Shown here: positions 8,979-17,606 of the stretch, piece by piece
Position numbering within the stretch: position 1 is the stretch's first letter
Layout of the letters: each line of letters starts with the position of its first letter
Program-made: the position numbers and the translations under genes
The notes under the pieces: generated by a model
Database searches by the model: none
Told to the model about the DNA's origin: nothing
The model's input: only the letters and a program-made list of their open reading frames with translations
Assembly: GCA_964469165.1 (NCBI GenBank)
Contig: CAYXXZ010000003.1
Span: 1-64,000, forward strand
Origin: CAYXXZ01 sp964469165
Lineage (GTDB): Bacteria; Pseudomonadota; Gammaproteobacteria; Pseudomonadales; Porticoccaceae
DNA length: 64,000 bases
Reading direction: 5' to 3'

Positions 8979-11321
8979 TCAGCTGGCGTGGCCAACATCC
9001 GCATCGTCGACGCTGAACTCGTCCAGCTCCACGCCGGCGAGCTCCACCTCCAGCTCGCCGATGGCGCCCTCCCGTGCCGCCGGCAAGGGTTCCGGCGTCT
9101 CGCCGGCTTCGCCAGTCAACGGCTCGGCGGCAGCCGCGGCCTCTTCCTGGTCCCAGGCGTTAGCGGTCGCGGCGTCGCTGACCCCGTCACCTGACGCGGA
9201 GGCATCGAAGCCATCGTCATGTTCGTCCAGAGGCGCGAACGCGTCGTCCGCTACTGCAGCTGCGGCAACGGCGGCCGCCGGCAAGGCGTAATCCAGGTCG
9301 CGACTGCTGTCTCTGCTGGTCGTATAACTGCTGGGCAGCTTGAAGCCGGCAACGAATTCACGCAGTTCGATGGCGCTTTCCGCCAGCTCGCCGACCGATT
9401 CCGCGGTATTGCGGGTACCCAGCGTGGTCTGCGAGGTGATGTCCTGGATGATATTCATGGTCGTGGAGATCTGGCTCGCCGTGGTGGCCTGCGAGCGCGC
9501 CGCCGCCGAGATACCCTGAATCAACTCGGCAAGGGAGGTGGATACGGTCTGAATTTCACCGAGGGCGCGCCCCGCATCGTGAGCCAGTTGGGCGCCTTTC
9601 ACCACCTCGGAGGTGGTTTGCTCCATGGACGATACGGCTTCGTTGGTGTCGGTTTGAATGGTCTTCACCAGTCCGGCCACCTGTTTGGCGGCACCGGCGG
9701 AACGTTCCGCGAGGCGCTGCACCTCGTCCGCAACCACCGCGAAACCGCGCCCGGCATCACCGGCCATGGCGGCCTGGATGGCGGCGTTGAGGGCGAGAAT
9801 GTTGGTTTGGTCGGCAATGTCGGAGATCAACGACACGATATCGCCAATTTCCTGGGAACTCTCACCGAGGCGCTTGATGCGCTTGGCGGTGTCCTGGATC
9901 TGCTCGCGGATGGTGTCCATGCCGTGAATGTTGCTCTGCACCACGGTGTCGCCGTTGGCGGCAATGCTCACCGAGCGCTCCGCCACCGAGGCGGATTCAG
10001 CGGCCGTGGCGGAAACCTGGTCGATGGAGATGGCCATCTCGTTGATGGATACGGACACGCTGGTGATCTCGTGCGCCTGGTGCTCCGACGCGTCCGCCAG
10101 CTGCAGCGCGGTGCCGCGCGTCTGGTTGGCGGCGGCCGAGACACTCTCCGCCGTATCCTGAATGCGTGCCACCAGCTCGCGCAGTTGCAGAATGGCGTAG
10201 TTGATGGCGTCTGCGATAGCGCCGGTGAAGTCCTGGGTTACCGTTGCCTCGGCGGTGAGATCACCGTCACCGAGACCTTCTATTTCATCGAGCAACCGCA
10301 AGATCGCCTGCTGGTTCTTGTCGTTGGCGTAGGCGGTGTCCTGCAGGTTCTTGCGGGTTACCTGGTAGGTCTTGACCCCCATCGCGGCCAGGGCGGCCAG
10401 GGCGAGAATGCCGAACACCAGCGCCAGGCCGTTGCTGAATGTGCGGCTGTCGGGCAGTGCGTTGATCGCATCGGTGAGCGCCGCGCCACCGCCCAGCAGA
10501 TCGGGAGACTGCCGCAGAACCTGGTCGGCGGCCTGGCGCGAGCGGAACAGTGCCGGCGTCGCGTTGAAGATGTCCTGTACCGAGTTGCTCACGAATTCGA
10601 ACTGGGTAGTGATGCTCTGCAGGCTGTCACGCGCATTGGCATCGGTGACGCGCCCGATACTCAGGGCGCTATCGCCGTTCTTCATGCCTTCCAGTACGCG
10701 CCCGAACAGGTTGGCGTCGCGGTTGAACTGATCTGCCGCGGCTTCCGCATCGGTGCCGCCGGCAACCATTTTGTCGATATTTCGCCCGATGCGCTCCGCA
10801 CGCCACGACTGCGCCTGCGCGACCGCGACCTGGTCGGCGGGAGCACGGCTGTCGAGGAGAATTTCCACCACCTGGGTGTGCTCCTCCTGGAGCTGCGGCA
10901 GGCGCTCGTTGAGGGTGCTCACCACCTGGTGAAGAAAGAGGATGGTGTCTCTGCTGGCGGTGATGGTTTTGGCTTGCTCGGTGATGGCATTCAGTGTCGT
11001 GCCAAAGCTGGTCATGACATCGCCGGGCAGCTCGCTTCCCGACGTTTGCAACTCCGCCCAGCGCGACTCCATCTGGCCGAGCACGCCTTCCAGATCGGGA
11101 AACGCTTCCTCATTGCCGTTGGTGGCATCCCGCGACAGCCCCGTCACGCGGTAGGACAGGGCGCGCAGATCGGAAACGATCTCCAGGTTCTGCCGGTCAT
11201 TGGCCGTGTCCAGCGCCACCTTGATCAGCGTGAGGAGTGCCAGGGCGAGAAACGCGACAAACGCGATACCCAGCACCACCGACGAATTGCGGAGATTGAA
11301 TTTGCTTATTCCTTTGTTCAT
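8979..11321 (-). CDS. pilJ: PilJ, methyl-accepting chemoreceptor of the twitching system
   Basis: PilJ is the membrane receptor feeding ChpA. A first membrane helix (about residues 13-35) and a second near residue 300 bracket a helical periplasmic domain; the cytoplasmic part contains a HAMP-like region and the signalling tip LALNAAIQAAMAGDAGRGF. The Q-A-A-M variation at this tip is also how I recall PilJ of Pseudomonas, in contrast to the E-A-A-R of ordinary receptors. The protein is 780 residues, about 100 longer than the ~680 of P. aeruginosa PilJ. The extra part is an acidic, alanine-rich, low-complexity C-terminal tail starting near residue 665, with no methylation-site or pentapeptide tether that I recognise. 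Confidence 0.93.
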   Translation of the reverse strand: MNKGISKFNLRNSSVVLGIAFVAFLALALLTLIKVALDTANDRQNLEIVSDLRALSYRVTGLSRDATNGNEEAFPDLEGVLGQMESRWAELQTSGSELPGDVMTSFGTTLNAITEQAKTITASRDTILFLHQVVSTLNERLPQLQEEHTQVVEILLDSRAPADQVAVAQAQSWRAERIGRNIDKMVAGGTDAEAAADQFNRDANLFGRVLEGMKNGDSALSIGRVTDANARDSLQSITTQFEFVSNSVQDIFNATPALFRSRQAADQVLRQSPDLLGGGAALTDAINALPDSRTFSNGLALVFGILALAALAAMGVKTYQVTRKNLQDTAYANDKNQQAILRLLDEIEGLGDGDLTAEATVTQDFTGAIADAINYAILQLRELVARIQDTAESVSAAANQTRGTALQLADASEHQAHEITSVSVSINEMAISIDQVSATAAESASVAERSVSIAANGDTVVQSNIHGMDTIREQIQDTAKRIKRLGESSQEIGDIVSLISDIADQTNILALNAAIQAAMAGDAGRGFAVVADEVQRLAERSAGAAKQVAGLVKTIQTDTNEAVSSMEQTTSEVVKGAQLAHDAGRALGEIQTVSTSLAELIQGISAAARSQATTASQISTTMNIIQDITSQTTLGTRNTAESVGELAESAIELREFVAGFKLPSSYTTSRDSSRDLDYALPAAAVAAAAVADDAFAPLDEHDDGFDASASGDGVSDAATANAWDQEEAAAAAEPLTGEAGETPEPLPAAREGAIGELEVELAGVELDEFSVDDADVGHAS

Positions 11322-11402
11322 GTGCAGCTCCCGGCATCTCGTGCCGTTGTCGTTTTACATGGTCATCCGTCGGGACCGTGGCGGAGGAAACGCCAACAGC
11401 CC

Positions 11403-11942
11403 CTAGGCAGCAACGTCGAGAAACTCACTGCTGCCAAACAGCGCATCGGGACGCAACAGCGCCCAACGCTCGCCCTCACTGAGAAAGGTTCCCGGCACAA
11501 AGGGCGAAAGGGGCGGCGGGACGCCCTCGCGGTGGTCGTCGTAGGCGTCGACACGAAAGTGTTTCATTCCCACCACTTCGTCGATGATCAACCCGGCCGC
11601 GATGCCTTCCCGCTCCACCAGCATCACCCGCTGCCGCTTCGGCGGGGCGCTGAGCCGGCCCCCCAGAAAGCCGGCAAAGTCGATGATGGGCATCAGCCGC
11701 CCGCGCACATTGGCGACGCCCCTGACCCAGGGCTTCACGCGCGGCAGCCTTGTGCAATGGGGTACTTCCAGCAGTTCGTTGACCTCTTCCAGCAGCACCG
11801 CGACACCACAGCCCAGCAGCCGGAAACAAACCACGGTGCGCGTCGGGGTCACGTCCGTGCGCGCCGGCAGTTCGCGCGCGGCACCTCGAAACGCCTCGGC
11901 AAACCCGGCAAGACGTGTGTAGATTTCCGTATCCGTCGTCAT
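11403..11942 (-). CDS. pilI: PilI, CheW-like coupling protein
   Basis: PilI is a single-domain CheW homologue that links PilJ to ChpA. It shows the RGVANVRGRLMPIIDFAGFL signature of CheW proteins around mid-length. The ATG at 11942 gives 179 residues and leaves a 14-base gap to pilH; an alternative ATG at 11966 would overlap pilH. It lies between pilH and pilJ, the order conserved in pseudomonads. Confidence 0.9.
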   Translation of the reverse strand: MTTDTEIYTRLAGFAEAFRGAARELPARTDVTPTRTVVCFRLLGCGVAVLLEEVNELLEVPHCTRLPRVKPWVRGVANVRGRLMPIIDFAGFLGGRLSAPPKRQRVMLVEREGIAAGLIIDEVVGMKHFRVDAYDDHREGVPPPLSPFVPGTFLSEGERWALLRPDALFGSSEFLDVAA

Positions 11943-11956
11943 CTCTGTCACACGGC

Positions 11957-12322
11957 TCAGGCGCACAGCCTGGCGATGGTGGAAATCAGCTCACCTTCCT
12001 GCACGGGCTTGGTGAGATAGGCCTTGGCCCCCTGGCGCGTCCCCCACAGGCGGTCGGTTTCCTGATCCTTGGTGGTGACGATGATGACCGGGATGTGGCT
12101 CGTATCCTGAGATTTGGTCAACTGTCGCGTCGCCTGAAAGCCATTCATGCCGGGCATCACGATATCCATGAGAATGATGTCGGGGCTCTGGCTCCTGGCG
12201 ATGTCCAGCCCCTGTTCGCCGCTTTCGGCAACCAGCACGGCGTGGCCATGTTTTTTGAGAATGGTGGTGAGCTTGTGAACTTCTGTGGGCGAATCGTCCA
12301 CGATAAGCACTGTTTTGGCCAT
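11957..12322 (-). CDS. pilH: PilH, single-domain CheY-like response regulator
   Basis: PilH is a 121-residue stand-alone receiver. The acidic pair near the start (VDDSPTEVHK), the phospho-acceptor Asp in ILMDIVMPGMNG, the Thr in IIVTTKDQETD and the Lys in YLTKPVQEGEL are all present. In pseudomonads PilH is associated with pilus retraction control, opposite in effect to PilG. The phrase PTEVHKL is characteristic of PilH as opposed to PilG. Confidence 0.93.
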   Translation of the reverse strand: MAKTVLIVDDSPTEVHKLTTILKKHGHAVLVAESGEQGLDIARSQSPDIILMDIVMPGMNGFQATRQLTKSQDTSHIPVIIVTTKDQETDRLWGTRQGAKAYLTKPVQEGELISTIARLCA

Positions 12323-12371
12323 GGCTGATCCTCAGATGCGGACAAAATGATGTATGGCGTACCGGCCGCCT

Positions 12372-12779
12372 TCACGCCGGGTCGGCAGGTTGATCCATGT
12401 TCCGGGAAGCGAATTTTTCCAGAGTCTCGAAAAGTTCATTCTTGCTGAACGGCTTGGTGAGATAATCGTCGGCACCGACGATGCGCCCCTTGGCCTTGTC
12501 GAACAAACCGTCCTTGCTGGACAGCATGATCACGGGAATCGAGCGGAATTCCTTGTTGTTCTTGACGAGGGCGCAGGTTTGATAGCCATCCAGGCGTGGC
12601 ATCATGATGTCGACGAAAATGACATCGGGCCTGTGATCGGCGATCTTGGCGAGCGAATCGAAGCCATCGGTGGCTGTGATGACATCACAACCCGCTTTGG
12701 TGAGCAGTGTTTCAGCCGTTTTGCGGATGGTGTTGCTGTCATCCACGACCATCACTTTCAGTCCTTGAAGCTGTGTCAT
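12372..12779 (-). CDS. pilG: PilG, single-domain CheY-like response regulator
   Basis: PilG is the first gene of the Pil-Chp operon and is a 135-residue receiver domain. The motifs VVDDSNTIRKTAE, FVDIMMPRLDGYQ (phospho-acceptor Asp), MLSSKDGLFDKAKG and YLTKPFSKNEL match PilG closely. In pseudomonads it promotes pilus extension and cAMP signalling. The ATG at 12779 is preferred over the in-frame ATG at 12836, which would add a 19-residue, non-conserved leader. The ~240 bases between pilG and the divergent gshB should carry promoters for both; I see no clear consensus boxes. Confidence 0.93.
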   Translation of the reverse strand: MTQLQGLKVMVVDDSNTIRKTAETLLTKAGCDVITATDGFDSLAKIADHRPDVIFVDIMMPRLDGYQTCALVKNNKEFRSIPVIMLSSKDGLFDKAKGRIVGADDYLTKPFSKNELFETLEKFASRNMDQPADPA

Positions 12780-13021
12780 TATTTTACGTCCATTCTCAGG
12801 TCGTTTTGCTTTCCCCGGTTCGACCCCGGAGGGCATCGAACCGGCTTTTTACCACATTCAGTCACAGACATCCACCACTCTCCTCATCAAACTTGCATTA
12901 CGATAGCCTGTCGGATCTTACCGTTTAATGACCGGAATCTGGCACTATTCGCTCTACATTGCCAGAACCGGAACAGGAATAGCATAATCCGGACCGACAC
13001 GTCCAGCGAGATCAGCAAGCT

Positions 13022-13981
13022 ATGACCTATTCCCTGGGGGTTGTGATGGACCCCATACAGAACATCAATTTCAAAAAGGACACCACACTCGCCCTGCTGT
13101 GGGCGGCGGCCGCCAAAGGCTGGAATCTATACTACATGGAACAGCAGCACCTGGCATTGGCGGGCGCAGATCCGGTGGCGACCATGATGCCTCTGCGGGT
13201 GTTCGACGACCCTGCGCGATGGTTCGAATTGGGCCCGGCGCAGGAGCGCCCCCTGGAAGACCTGGACGTGATCCTGATGCGCAAGGACCCGCCCTTCGAC
13301 AGCGAGTTCGTCTACTCCACCTACATCCTCGAGGCCGCCGAGGAGCGCGGCACGTTGATCGTCAACCGTCCGCAGAGCCTGCGCGACTGCAATGAAAAGG
13401 TCTTTGCCACGCGCTTCCCCGACCTCACCCCGCCCCTGGTGGTGAGCCGCGACCCCGCTCGCCTCAGACAGTTCTTTCGCGACCACGGCAACGTGGTGTA
13501 CAAACCTCTCGACGGCATGGGCGGCGCCTCCATTTTCCACGTCAAGGAGGGGGATTCGAACCTCAGCGTAATCATCGAAACGCTCACCCACAACGGCAGC
13601 CGCACCATCATGGCACAGAAATATCTGCCGGAAATCCGCGATGGCGACAAGCGCATCCTGATGATCGACGGCGAGCCGGTGCCCTATTGTCTGGCGCGCA
13701 TTCCCGCCGCCGGTGAAAGCCGCGGCAACCTGGCGGCGGGCGGCAGCGGCGTGGTGCGAGCGCTGACGGACCGCGACCTCGAGATCGCCAGGCGCGTCGG
13801 CCCGGCACTGCGCGACAAGGGCATTCTGTTCGCCGGTCTCGACGTGATCGGCGACTACCTGACCGAGATCAACGTCACCAGCCCCACCTGCGCCCGTGAA
13901 ATCGATCGCGAGAAAGACACCGCCATCGGCCCGCGCCTGATGGACGTCATCGCCCGCCACCTCGACCAACGCCGCGGATGA
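13022..13981 (+). CDS. gshB: Glutathione synthetase
   Basis: GshB ligates glycine to gamma-glutamylcysteine using ATP, the last step of glutathione synthesis. The 319-residue protein has the N-terminal MDPIQNINFKKDTTLALL block, the IVNRPQSLRDCNEK segment and the ATP-grasp elements VYKPLDGMGGASIFHV and GLDVIGDYLTEINVTSPT, all hallmarks of bacterial GshB. It is divergent from pilG, as in Pseudomonas, and leads an operon with tonB, yqgE and ruvX. Confidence 0.96.
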   Translation: MTYSLGVVMDPIQNINFKKDTTLALLWAAAAKGWNLYYMEQQHLALAGADPVATMMPLRVFDDPARWFELGPAQERPLEDLDVILMRKDPPFDSEFVYSTYILEAAEERGTLIVNRPQSLRDCNEKVFATRFPDLTPPLVVSRDPARLRQFFRDHGNVVYKPLDGMGGASIFHVKEGDSNLSVIIETLTHNGSRTIMAQKYLPEIRDGDKRILMIDGEPVPYCLARIPAAGESRGNLAAGGSGVVRALTDRDLEIARRVGPALRDKGILFAGLDVIGDYLTEINVTSPTCAREIDREKDTAIGPRLMDVIARHLDQRRG

Positions 13982-14673
13982 GCAACCGAGCCGCTGCCGG
14001 CAACTACCTGGGCCCGGCCATTGTCGCGGCCCTGGCCCTGCACGGCGCGGTTATCTTCGGTATCGGTTTTCAATCACCGCACCCCGACGCGGCACCGAGG
14101 GACCTGGACATCATCCTCGTACGACAAGCGGCCACCGCGGCCCCTCGAAGCAGTCACGCCATCGCCGCTCTCAGCCAGTTGGGCGACGACCTGGCGCACA
14201 GCCCGGCGGTGCCCGGCAACCGCGCAACTGACGCTGGTGCCGATGCTCTGTATCACGACGTCGCCGATTTGCGCTCACGCCTCCAACGCCGGCGGCAACA
14301 GCACGCCGCGCTGCCCGATACGCTGGTGCTCACCGCGGCCAGCGCCACGGCCTCCAACCAGGCGAACTATCTGAAACACTGGATCGAGCGCGTGGAGCGA
14401 GTCGGCAACGACAATTATCCCGAACAAGCGCGGCGCCAGGGCATCTTCGGCGCCATCCGCCTCGCCGTCACCCTCGAAAGAGATGGCCAGGTAGCGGGCA
14501 TCGACATTCTGCAGAGCTCGGGACACAGAATGCTCGATCAGGCTGCGCTCCACACCCTGCGCCTGGCGGCACCGTTTGCGCCGGTACCCGAAAGCATCGC
14601 GGGGGATCGCATCGAAATCATCCGCACCTGGCACTTCGTTCCCGGCCACCAGTTCATCGCCGCGACGGAATGA
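13978..14673 (+). CDS. tonB: TonB-family protein (TonB3-like)
   Basis: This 231-residue protein has one N-terminal membrane helix (about residues 12-30, GPAIVAALALHGAVIFGIGF) followed by a periplasmic linker and a C-terminal TonB domain (RLAVTLERDGQVAGIDILQSSG, LDQAALHTLRLAAPFAPVPE). TonB passes proton-motive energy to outer-membrane receptors. The linker is rich in Ala and Arg and lacks the long Pro-Glu/Pro-Lys repeats of classical TonB. Its position directly after gshB (ATGA overlap) and beside the pil-chp cluster matches tonB3 of P. aeruginosa, which has been linked to twitching motility. Confidence 0.85.
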   Translation: MSNRAAAGNYLGPAIVAALALHGAVIFGIGFQSPHPDAAPRDLDIILVRQAATAAPRSSHAIAALSQLGDDLAHSPAVPGNRATDAGADALYHDVADLRSRLQRRRQQHAALPDTLVLTAASATASNQANYLKHWIERVERVGNDNYPEQARRQGIFGAIRLAVTLERDGQVAGIDILQSSGHRMLDQAALHTLRLAAPFAPVPESIAGDRIEIIRTWHFVPGHQFIAATE

Positions 14674-14675
14674 GT

Positions 14676-14762
14676 TGTAAGCTTTAAGCCGGAGCGCTGC
14701 AAGAACTGAGTACTACCAGCGTTTAACTTAGAGCTTACAGCTTATAGCTCAACACCCGAATT
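14676..14762. repeat. Dispersed non-coding repeat (GCTGTAAGC / TTTAAGC family)
   Basis: The interval between tonB and yqgE holds GTTGTAAGCTTTAAGC followed by CTGCAAGAACTGAGT, and then GCTTACAGCTTATAGCTC. The first part resembles 63052-63095 (TGTAAGC..TTTAAGC.GGA..CTGGAAGAACTGAAT) and the second resembles the complement, so this is another, degenerate copy of the repeat that flanks 59.6-63.1 kb. Confidence 0.5.
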
Positions 14763-14892
14763 TCCGACGTGCGCCGTATTCCGTAGCGCGCCTCCCCGCG
14801 TGCAACCTGCAGCGCGACATATTGCAATCTGGCGCGCTTGTCCCAATATAAGGTGTAAGCACTGAGTTACATGGACCAAGCCGGAGATGCCC

Positions 14893-15465
14893 ATGCCCAA
14901 CAGTACTTTCTTCAGCCTGAAAAACCATTTCTTGCTCGCGATGCCCGGCCTGCAGGATCCCAGCTTCCGCCATGCCCTCGTCTACATCTGCGAGCATACG
15001 GAGGACGGTGGCGCCATGGGCTTCACCGTGAATCATCCGAGCCGTGTGCCGATGAGTCGCATTTTCGAGGAGTTCGATCTGGAATACGCCGAGGATGTCG
15101 GCAAGCAATTGCTGCTGGCGGGCGGCCCGGTGCACCAGGAGCGCGGTTTCGTCATTCATCGCCCGGCGGATACTCACTGGGAATCCACGCTCCGAATATC
15201 CGAGGACGTCTGCATCACCGCATCGCGGGACATCATCGTCGACATCGCGCGCAGCCGCGGCCCGGCCTCGAGCTACATCAGTCTCGGCTACGCCGGCTGG
15301 GGCCCGGGCCAGCTCGAACAGGAACTCACCGACAACAGCTGGCTGGTGATCGAGGCCGATCCCACCATTCTCTTCGACACCCCCTTCGAGGAGCGCGCCA
15401 GAGCCACCGCCGCCAAGCTCGGGATCGATCTCGACCGGCTCAGCCCTCAGGCGGGCCATGCCTGA
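14893..15465 (+). CDS. yqgE: YqgE/AlgH family protein
   Basis: This 190-residue cytoplasmic protein belongs to the DUF179 (YqgE/AlgH) family, whose biochemical role is not settled. Diagnostic stretches are NHFLLAMPGLQDPSF near the start, GAMGFTVNHPS, and YAGWGPGQLEQELTDNSWL. The ATG at 14893 has GGAG six bases upstream, while the ATG at 14887 would sit directly on that site, so 14893 is chosen. It overlaps ruvX by eight bases; the yqgE-ruvX pair is conserved widely in gammaproteobacteria. Confidence 0.93.
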   Translation: MPNSTFFSLKNHFLLAMPGLQDPSFRHALVYICEHTEDGGAMGFTVNHPSRVPMSRIFEEFDLEYAEDVGKQLLLAGGPVHQERGFVIHRPADTHWESTLRISEDVCITASRDIIVDIARSRGPASSYISLGYAGWGPGQLEQELTDNSWLVIEADPTILFDTPFEERARATAAKLGIDLDRLSPQAGHA

Positions 15466-15892
15466 GCGGCCCGAGCTCACCGCACTGGCATTCGATTACG
15501 GGTTGCGCCAGATCGGCATCGCATCGGGCCAGACAGTGACGGGCAGCGCATCGCCGCTGGCCGTCATCCCCGCCCGCGACGGCCAGCCCGACTGGCAACA
15601 GGTGGAAAAGATCCTGAAAGACTGGAAACCGCGCATTCTGCTGGTCGGCCTGCCGCTCAACATGGACGGCAGTGAAAGCGATTTCTGCGCCCGCGCACGC
15701 AAGTTCGCGCGCCGCCTGGAAGGCCGCTTCGGCATCGAAACCCGCATGGTGGATGAACGCCTCAGCACCCGCGAAGCCAAGGACAGGGGCGGCTACCGGC
15801 AGAGTTACCGCCGCGACCCGGTGGACAACCTCGCCGCGCAGGTGATCATGGAAACCTGGCTGCGTGAACCGGAGAGTTGCGTCGCGCCCTGA
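15458..15892 (+). CDS. ruvX: RuvX/YqgF, putative Holliday junction resolvase and pre-16S rRNA nuclease
   Basis: This 144-residue RNase H-fold nuclease shows the N-terminal ALAFDYGLRQIGIA motif with the first catalytic Asp, the central LLVGLPLNMDGSESD segment, the Glu-containing VDERLSTREA and the late Asp in DPVDNLAAQVIMETW. In Escherichia coli YqgF takes part in 16S rRNA 5'-end maturation. It overlaps the end of yqgE and is the last gene of the gshB operon. Confidence 0.94.
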   Translation: MPERPELTALAFDYGLRQIGIASGQTVTGSASPLAVIPARDGQPDWQQVEKILKDWKPRILLVGLPLNMDGSESDFCARARKFARRLEGRFGIETRMVDERLSTREAKDRGGYRQSYRRDPVDNLAAQVIMETWLREPESCVAP

Positions 15893-15909
15893 TACCCACG
15901 GTTGGATTG

Positions 15910-15990
15910 CCCGTGTAGGAGCCTGCCTGCAGGCGACCGTTGCCTTGCCTCTCGATGGTTGGGTCGCCTGCAGGCAGGCTCCTGCACGGG
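15910..15990. repeat. REP-like palindrome pair (family A, GTAGGAGCCTGCCTGCAGGCGAC)
   Basis: Two inverted arms, GTAGGAGCCTGCCTGCAGGC and its complement ending GGCAGGCTCCTGCAC, fold back on each other between the convergent ruvX and pilU. Other copies of the same family occur around 17.2-17.6, 23.35-23.48, 49.64-49.84, 50.93 and 59.54-59.62 kb, always between genes. The strong stem may double as a bidirectional terminator. Confidence 0.8.
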
Positions 15991-16015
15991 CAGGTTCCAT
16001 CGTACCGCCATCTTG

Positions 16016-17176
16016 CTACGATTTTCTGTCGCGCGAATACAGGCTGAAGGAGTCCACCGACTCCTCCGCCACGAACAGATCGTCGCCCGTATCGGCGAGA
16101 TAGGAGGCATCCGTGCCATCCTTGAGCTTGATCAGCAGGCGCAGGTCGTTCTTCGAATCGGCATGGGCGATGGCCTCTTCGTAGGTGATCTCGCCGGCTT
16201 TGTAGAGCTCGTAGAGCGCCTGGTCGAAGGTCTGCATGCCCAGTTCGGTGGATTTGGCCATCAATTCCTTGAGCCTGTGCACTTCCCCCTTGCGAATGAG
16301 ATCCGCAACCAAAGGGGTGTTGAGGAGAATCTCGACGGCGGCGCGGCGACCGCGGCCATCGGCGGTGGGAATCAGTTGCTGCGCCACCATGGCGCGCATG
16401 TTGAGCGACAGGTCCATCCATATCTGGCCGTGCATATCCGCCGGAAAGAAATGCATGATGCGGTCGAGCGCCTGGTTGGCGTTATTGGCGTGCAGGGTGG
16501 TCAGTACCAGGTGGCCCGTCTCGGCGAAGGTAATGGCGTGCTGCATGGTTTCACGGGTGCGGATTTCGCCGATGAGAATCACATCCGGCGCCTGGCGCAG
16601 CGTGTTGCGCAGGGCCACTTCGAAGGATTCCGTATCCACGCCCACCTCTCGCTGGGTGACGATGCAGCCTTCGTGCTGGTGGACGAACTCGATGGGGTCT
16701 TCGATGGAAATGATGTGGCCCCGCGAATTGCGGTTGCGGTGGCCGATCAGCGCCGCCAGCGAGGTGGACTTGCCCGTGCCGGTGGCGCCCACGAAGATGA
16801 TGATGCCACGCTTGTTCATCACCAGATCCTGGAGGATGGGCGGCAACTTGAGAGATTCCACCGTGGGAATCACCGTTTCGATACGGCGCAACACCATTCC
16901 CACGTCGTTGCGCTGGTAGAAGGCGCTCACCCGGAAACGGGCACCGTGCTCGGAGGCAATGGCGAAATTGAGTTCTTTCTTGAGGTGAAATTCGTCGCGC
17001 TGGCGCTGGTCCATGATGGCTTCCACCAGTTTGCGCGCCGCCTGTGGCGTCAACGCCGTGCGGCCCACCGCCATGATCTTGCCGTGAACCTTGATCGAGG
17101 GCGGCACACCCACCGTGACGAATAGATCCGATGCGCCTTTCTCGACCATCAATTTGAGCAGAACATCGAACTCCAT
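16016..17176 (-). CDS. pilU: PilU, type IV pilus retraction ATPase accessory
   Basis: PilU is a hexameric secretion-type ATPase that works with PilT to retract type IV pili. The 386-residue protein carries the Walker A motif VGATGTGKST, the Walker B region DVILIGEIRTRETM, and the AETGHLVLTTLHANN His box. Charged C-terminal residues after the ATPase core (DDLFVAEESVDSF) are typical of PilU and absent from PilT. The ATG at 17176 has AAGGA seven bases upstream. It is oriented like pilT but is separated from it by 427 bases of tandem repeats instead of the usual short gap. Confidence 0.95.
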   Translation of the reverse strand: MEFDVLLKLMVEKGASDLFVTVGVPPSIKVHGKIMAVGRTALTPQAARKLVEAIMDQRQRDEFHLKKELNFAIASEHGARFRVSAFYQRNDVGMVLRRIETVIPTVESLKLPPILQDLVMNKRGIIIFVGATGTGKSTSLAALIGHRNRNSRGHIISIEDPIEFVHQHEGCIVTQREVGVDTESFEVALRNTLRQAPDVILIGEIRTRETMQHAITFAETGHLVLTTLHANNANQALDRIMHFFPADMHGQIWMDLSLNMRAMVAQQLIPTADGRGRRAAVEILLNTPLVADLIRKGEVHRLKELMAKSTELGMQTFDQALYELYKAGEITYEEAIAHADSKNDLRLLIKLKDGTDASYLADTGDDLFVAEESVDSFSLYSRDRKS

Positions 17177-17205
17177 GAGCTGTTCCTTTAGTGTGGGAGT
17201 GGCCT

Positions 17206-17606
17206 TGGCCGCGACCATCGGCGAGCGAGGCCGCGAAGCCTCACTGTAGGAGCCTGCCTGCAGGCGACAAATCTCGGTGGTTGTCGCTTGCAGGCAAGCT
17301 CCTACAGGAGCGGTGTCTACGCGCTACACAGGCCATCAGGTGTTCCGGCAAGACCGCGACCATCGGCGAGTGAGGCCGCGAAGCCTCACTGTAGGAGCCT
17401 GCCTGCAGGCGACAAATCTCGGTGGTTGTCGCTTGCAGGCAAGCTCCTACAGGAGCGGTGTCTACGCGCCGCACAGGCCATCAGGTGTTCCGGCAAGACC
17501 GCGACCACCGGCGAAGAAACCGCGAAGCCTCACTGTGTGGAGCCTGTTTGCAGGCGACAAATCTCGGTGGTTGTCGCTTGCGGGCAAGCTCCTGCAGCGC
17601 CGCCTA
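17206..17606. repeat. About three tandem copies of a ~145 bp unit between pilT and pilU
   Basis: A unit running from CCGCGAAGCC through a family A REP palindrome and on to GTGTCTACGCG, CACAGGCCATCAGGTGTTCCGG and CAAGACCGCGACC starts at about 17231 and 17376, with a third, partial and more diverged copy from 17520. The spacing is 145 then 144 bases. The units are almost identical, which suggests a recent duplication. Each copy can fold as a long hairpin, so the repeats may reduce transcription from pilT into pilU. Confidence 0.85.

Noticed and set aside
9219..12020. A 933-residue open frame on the + strand
   Set aside because: Mirror of pilJ, pilI and pilH, all of which have clear family motifs on the minus strand.
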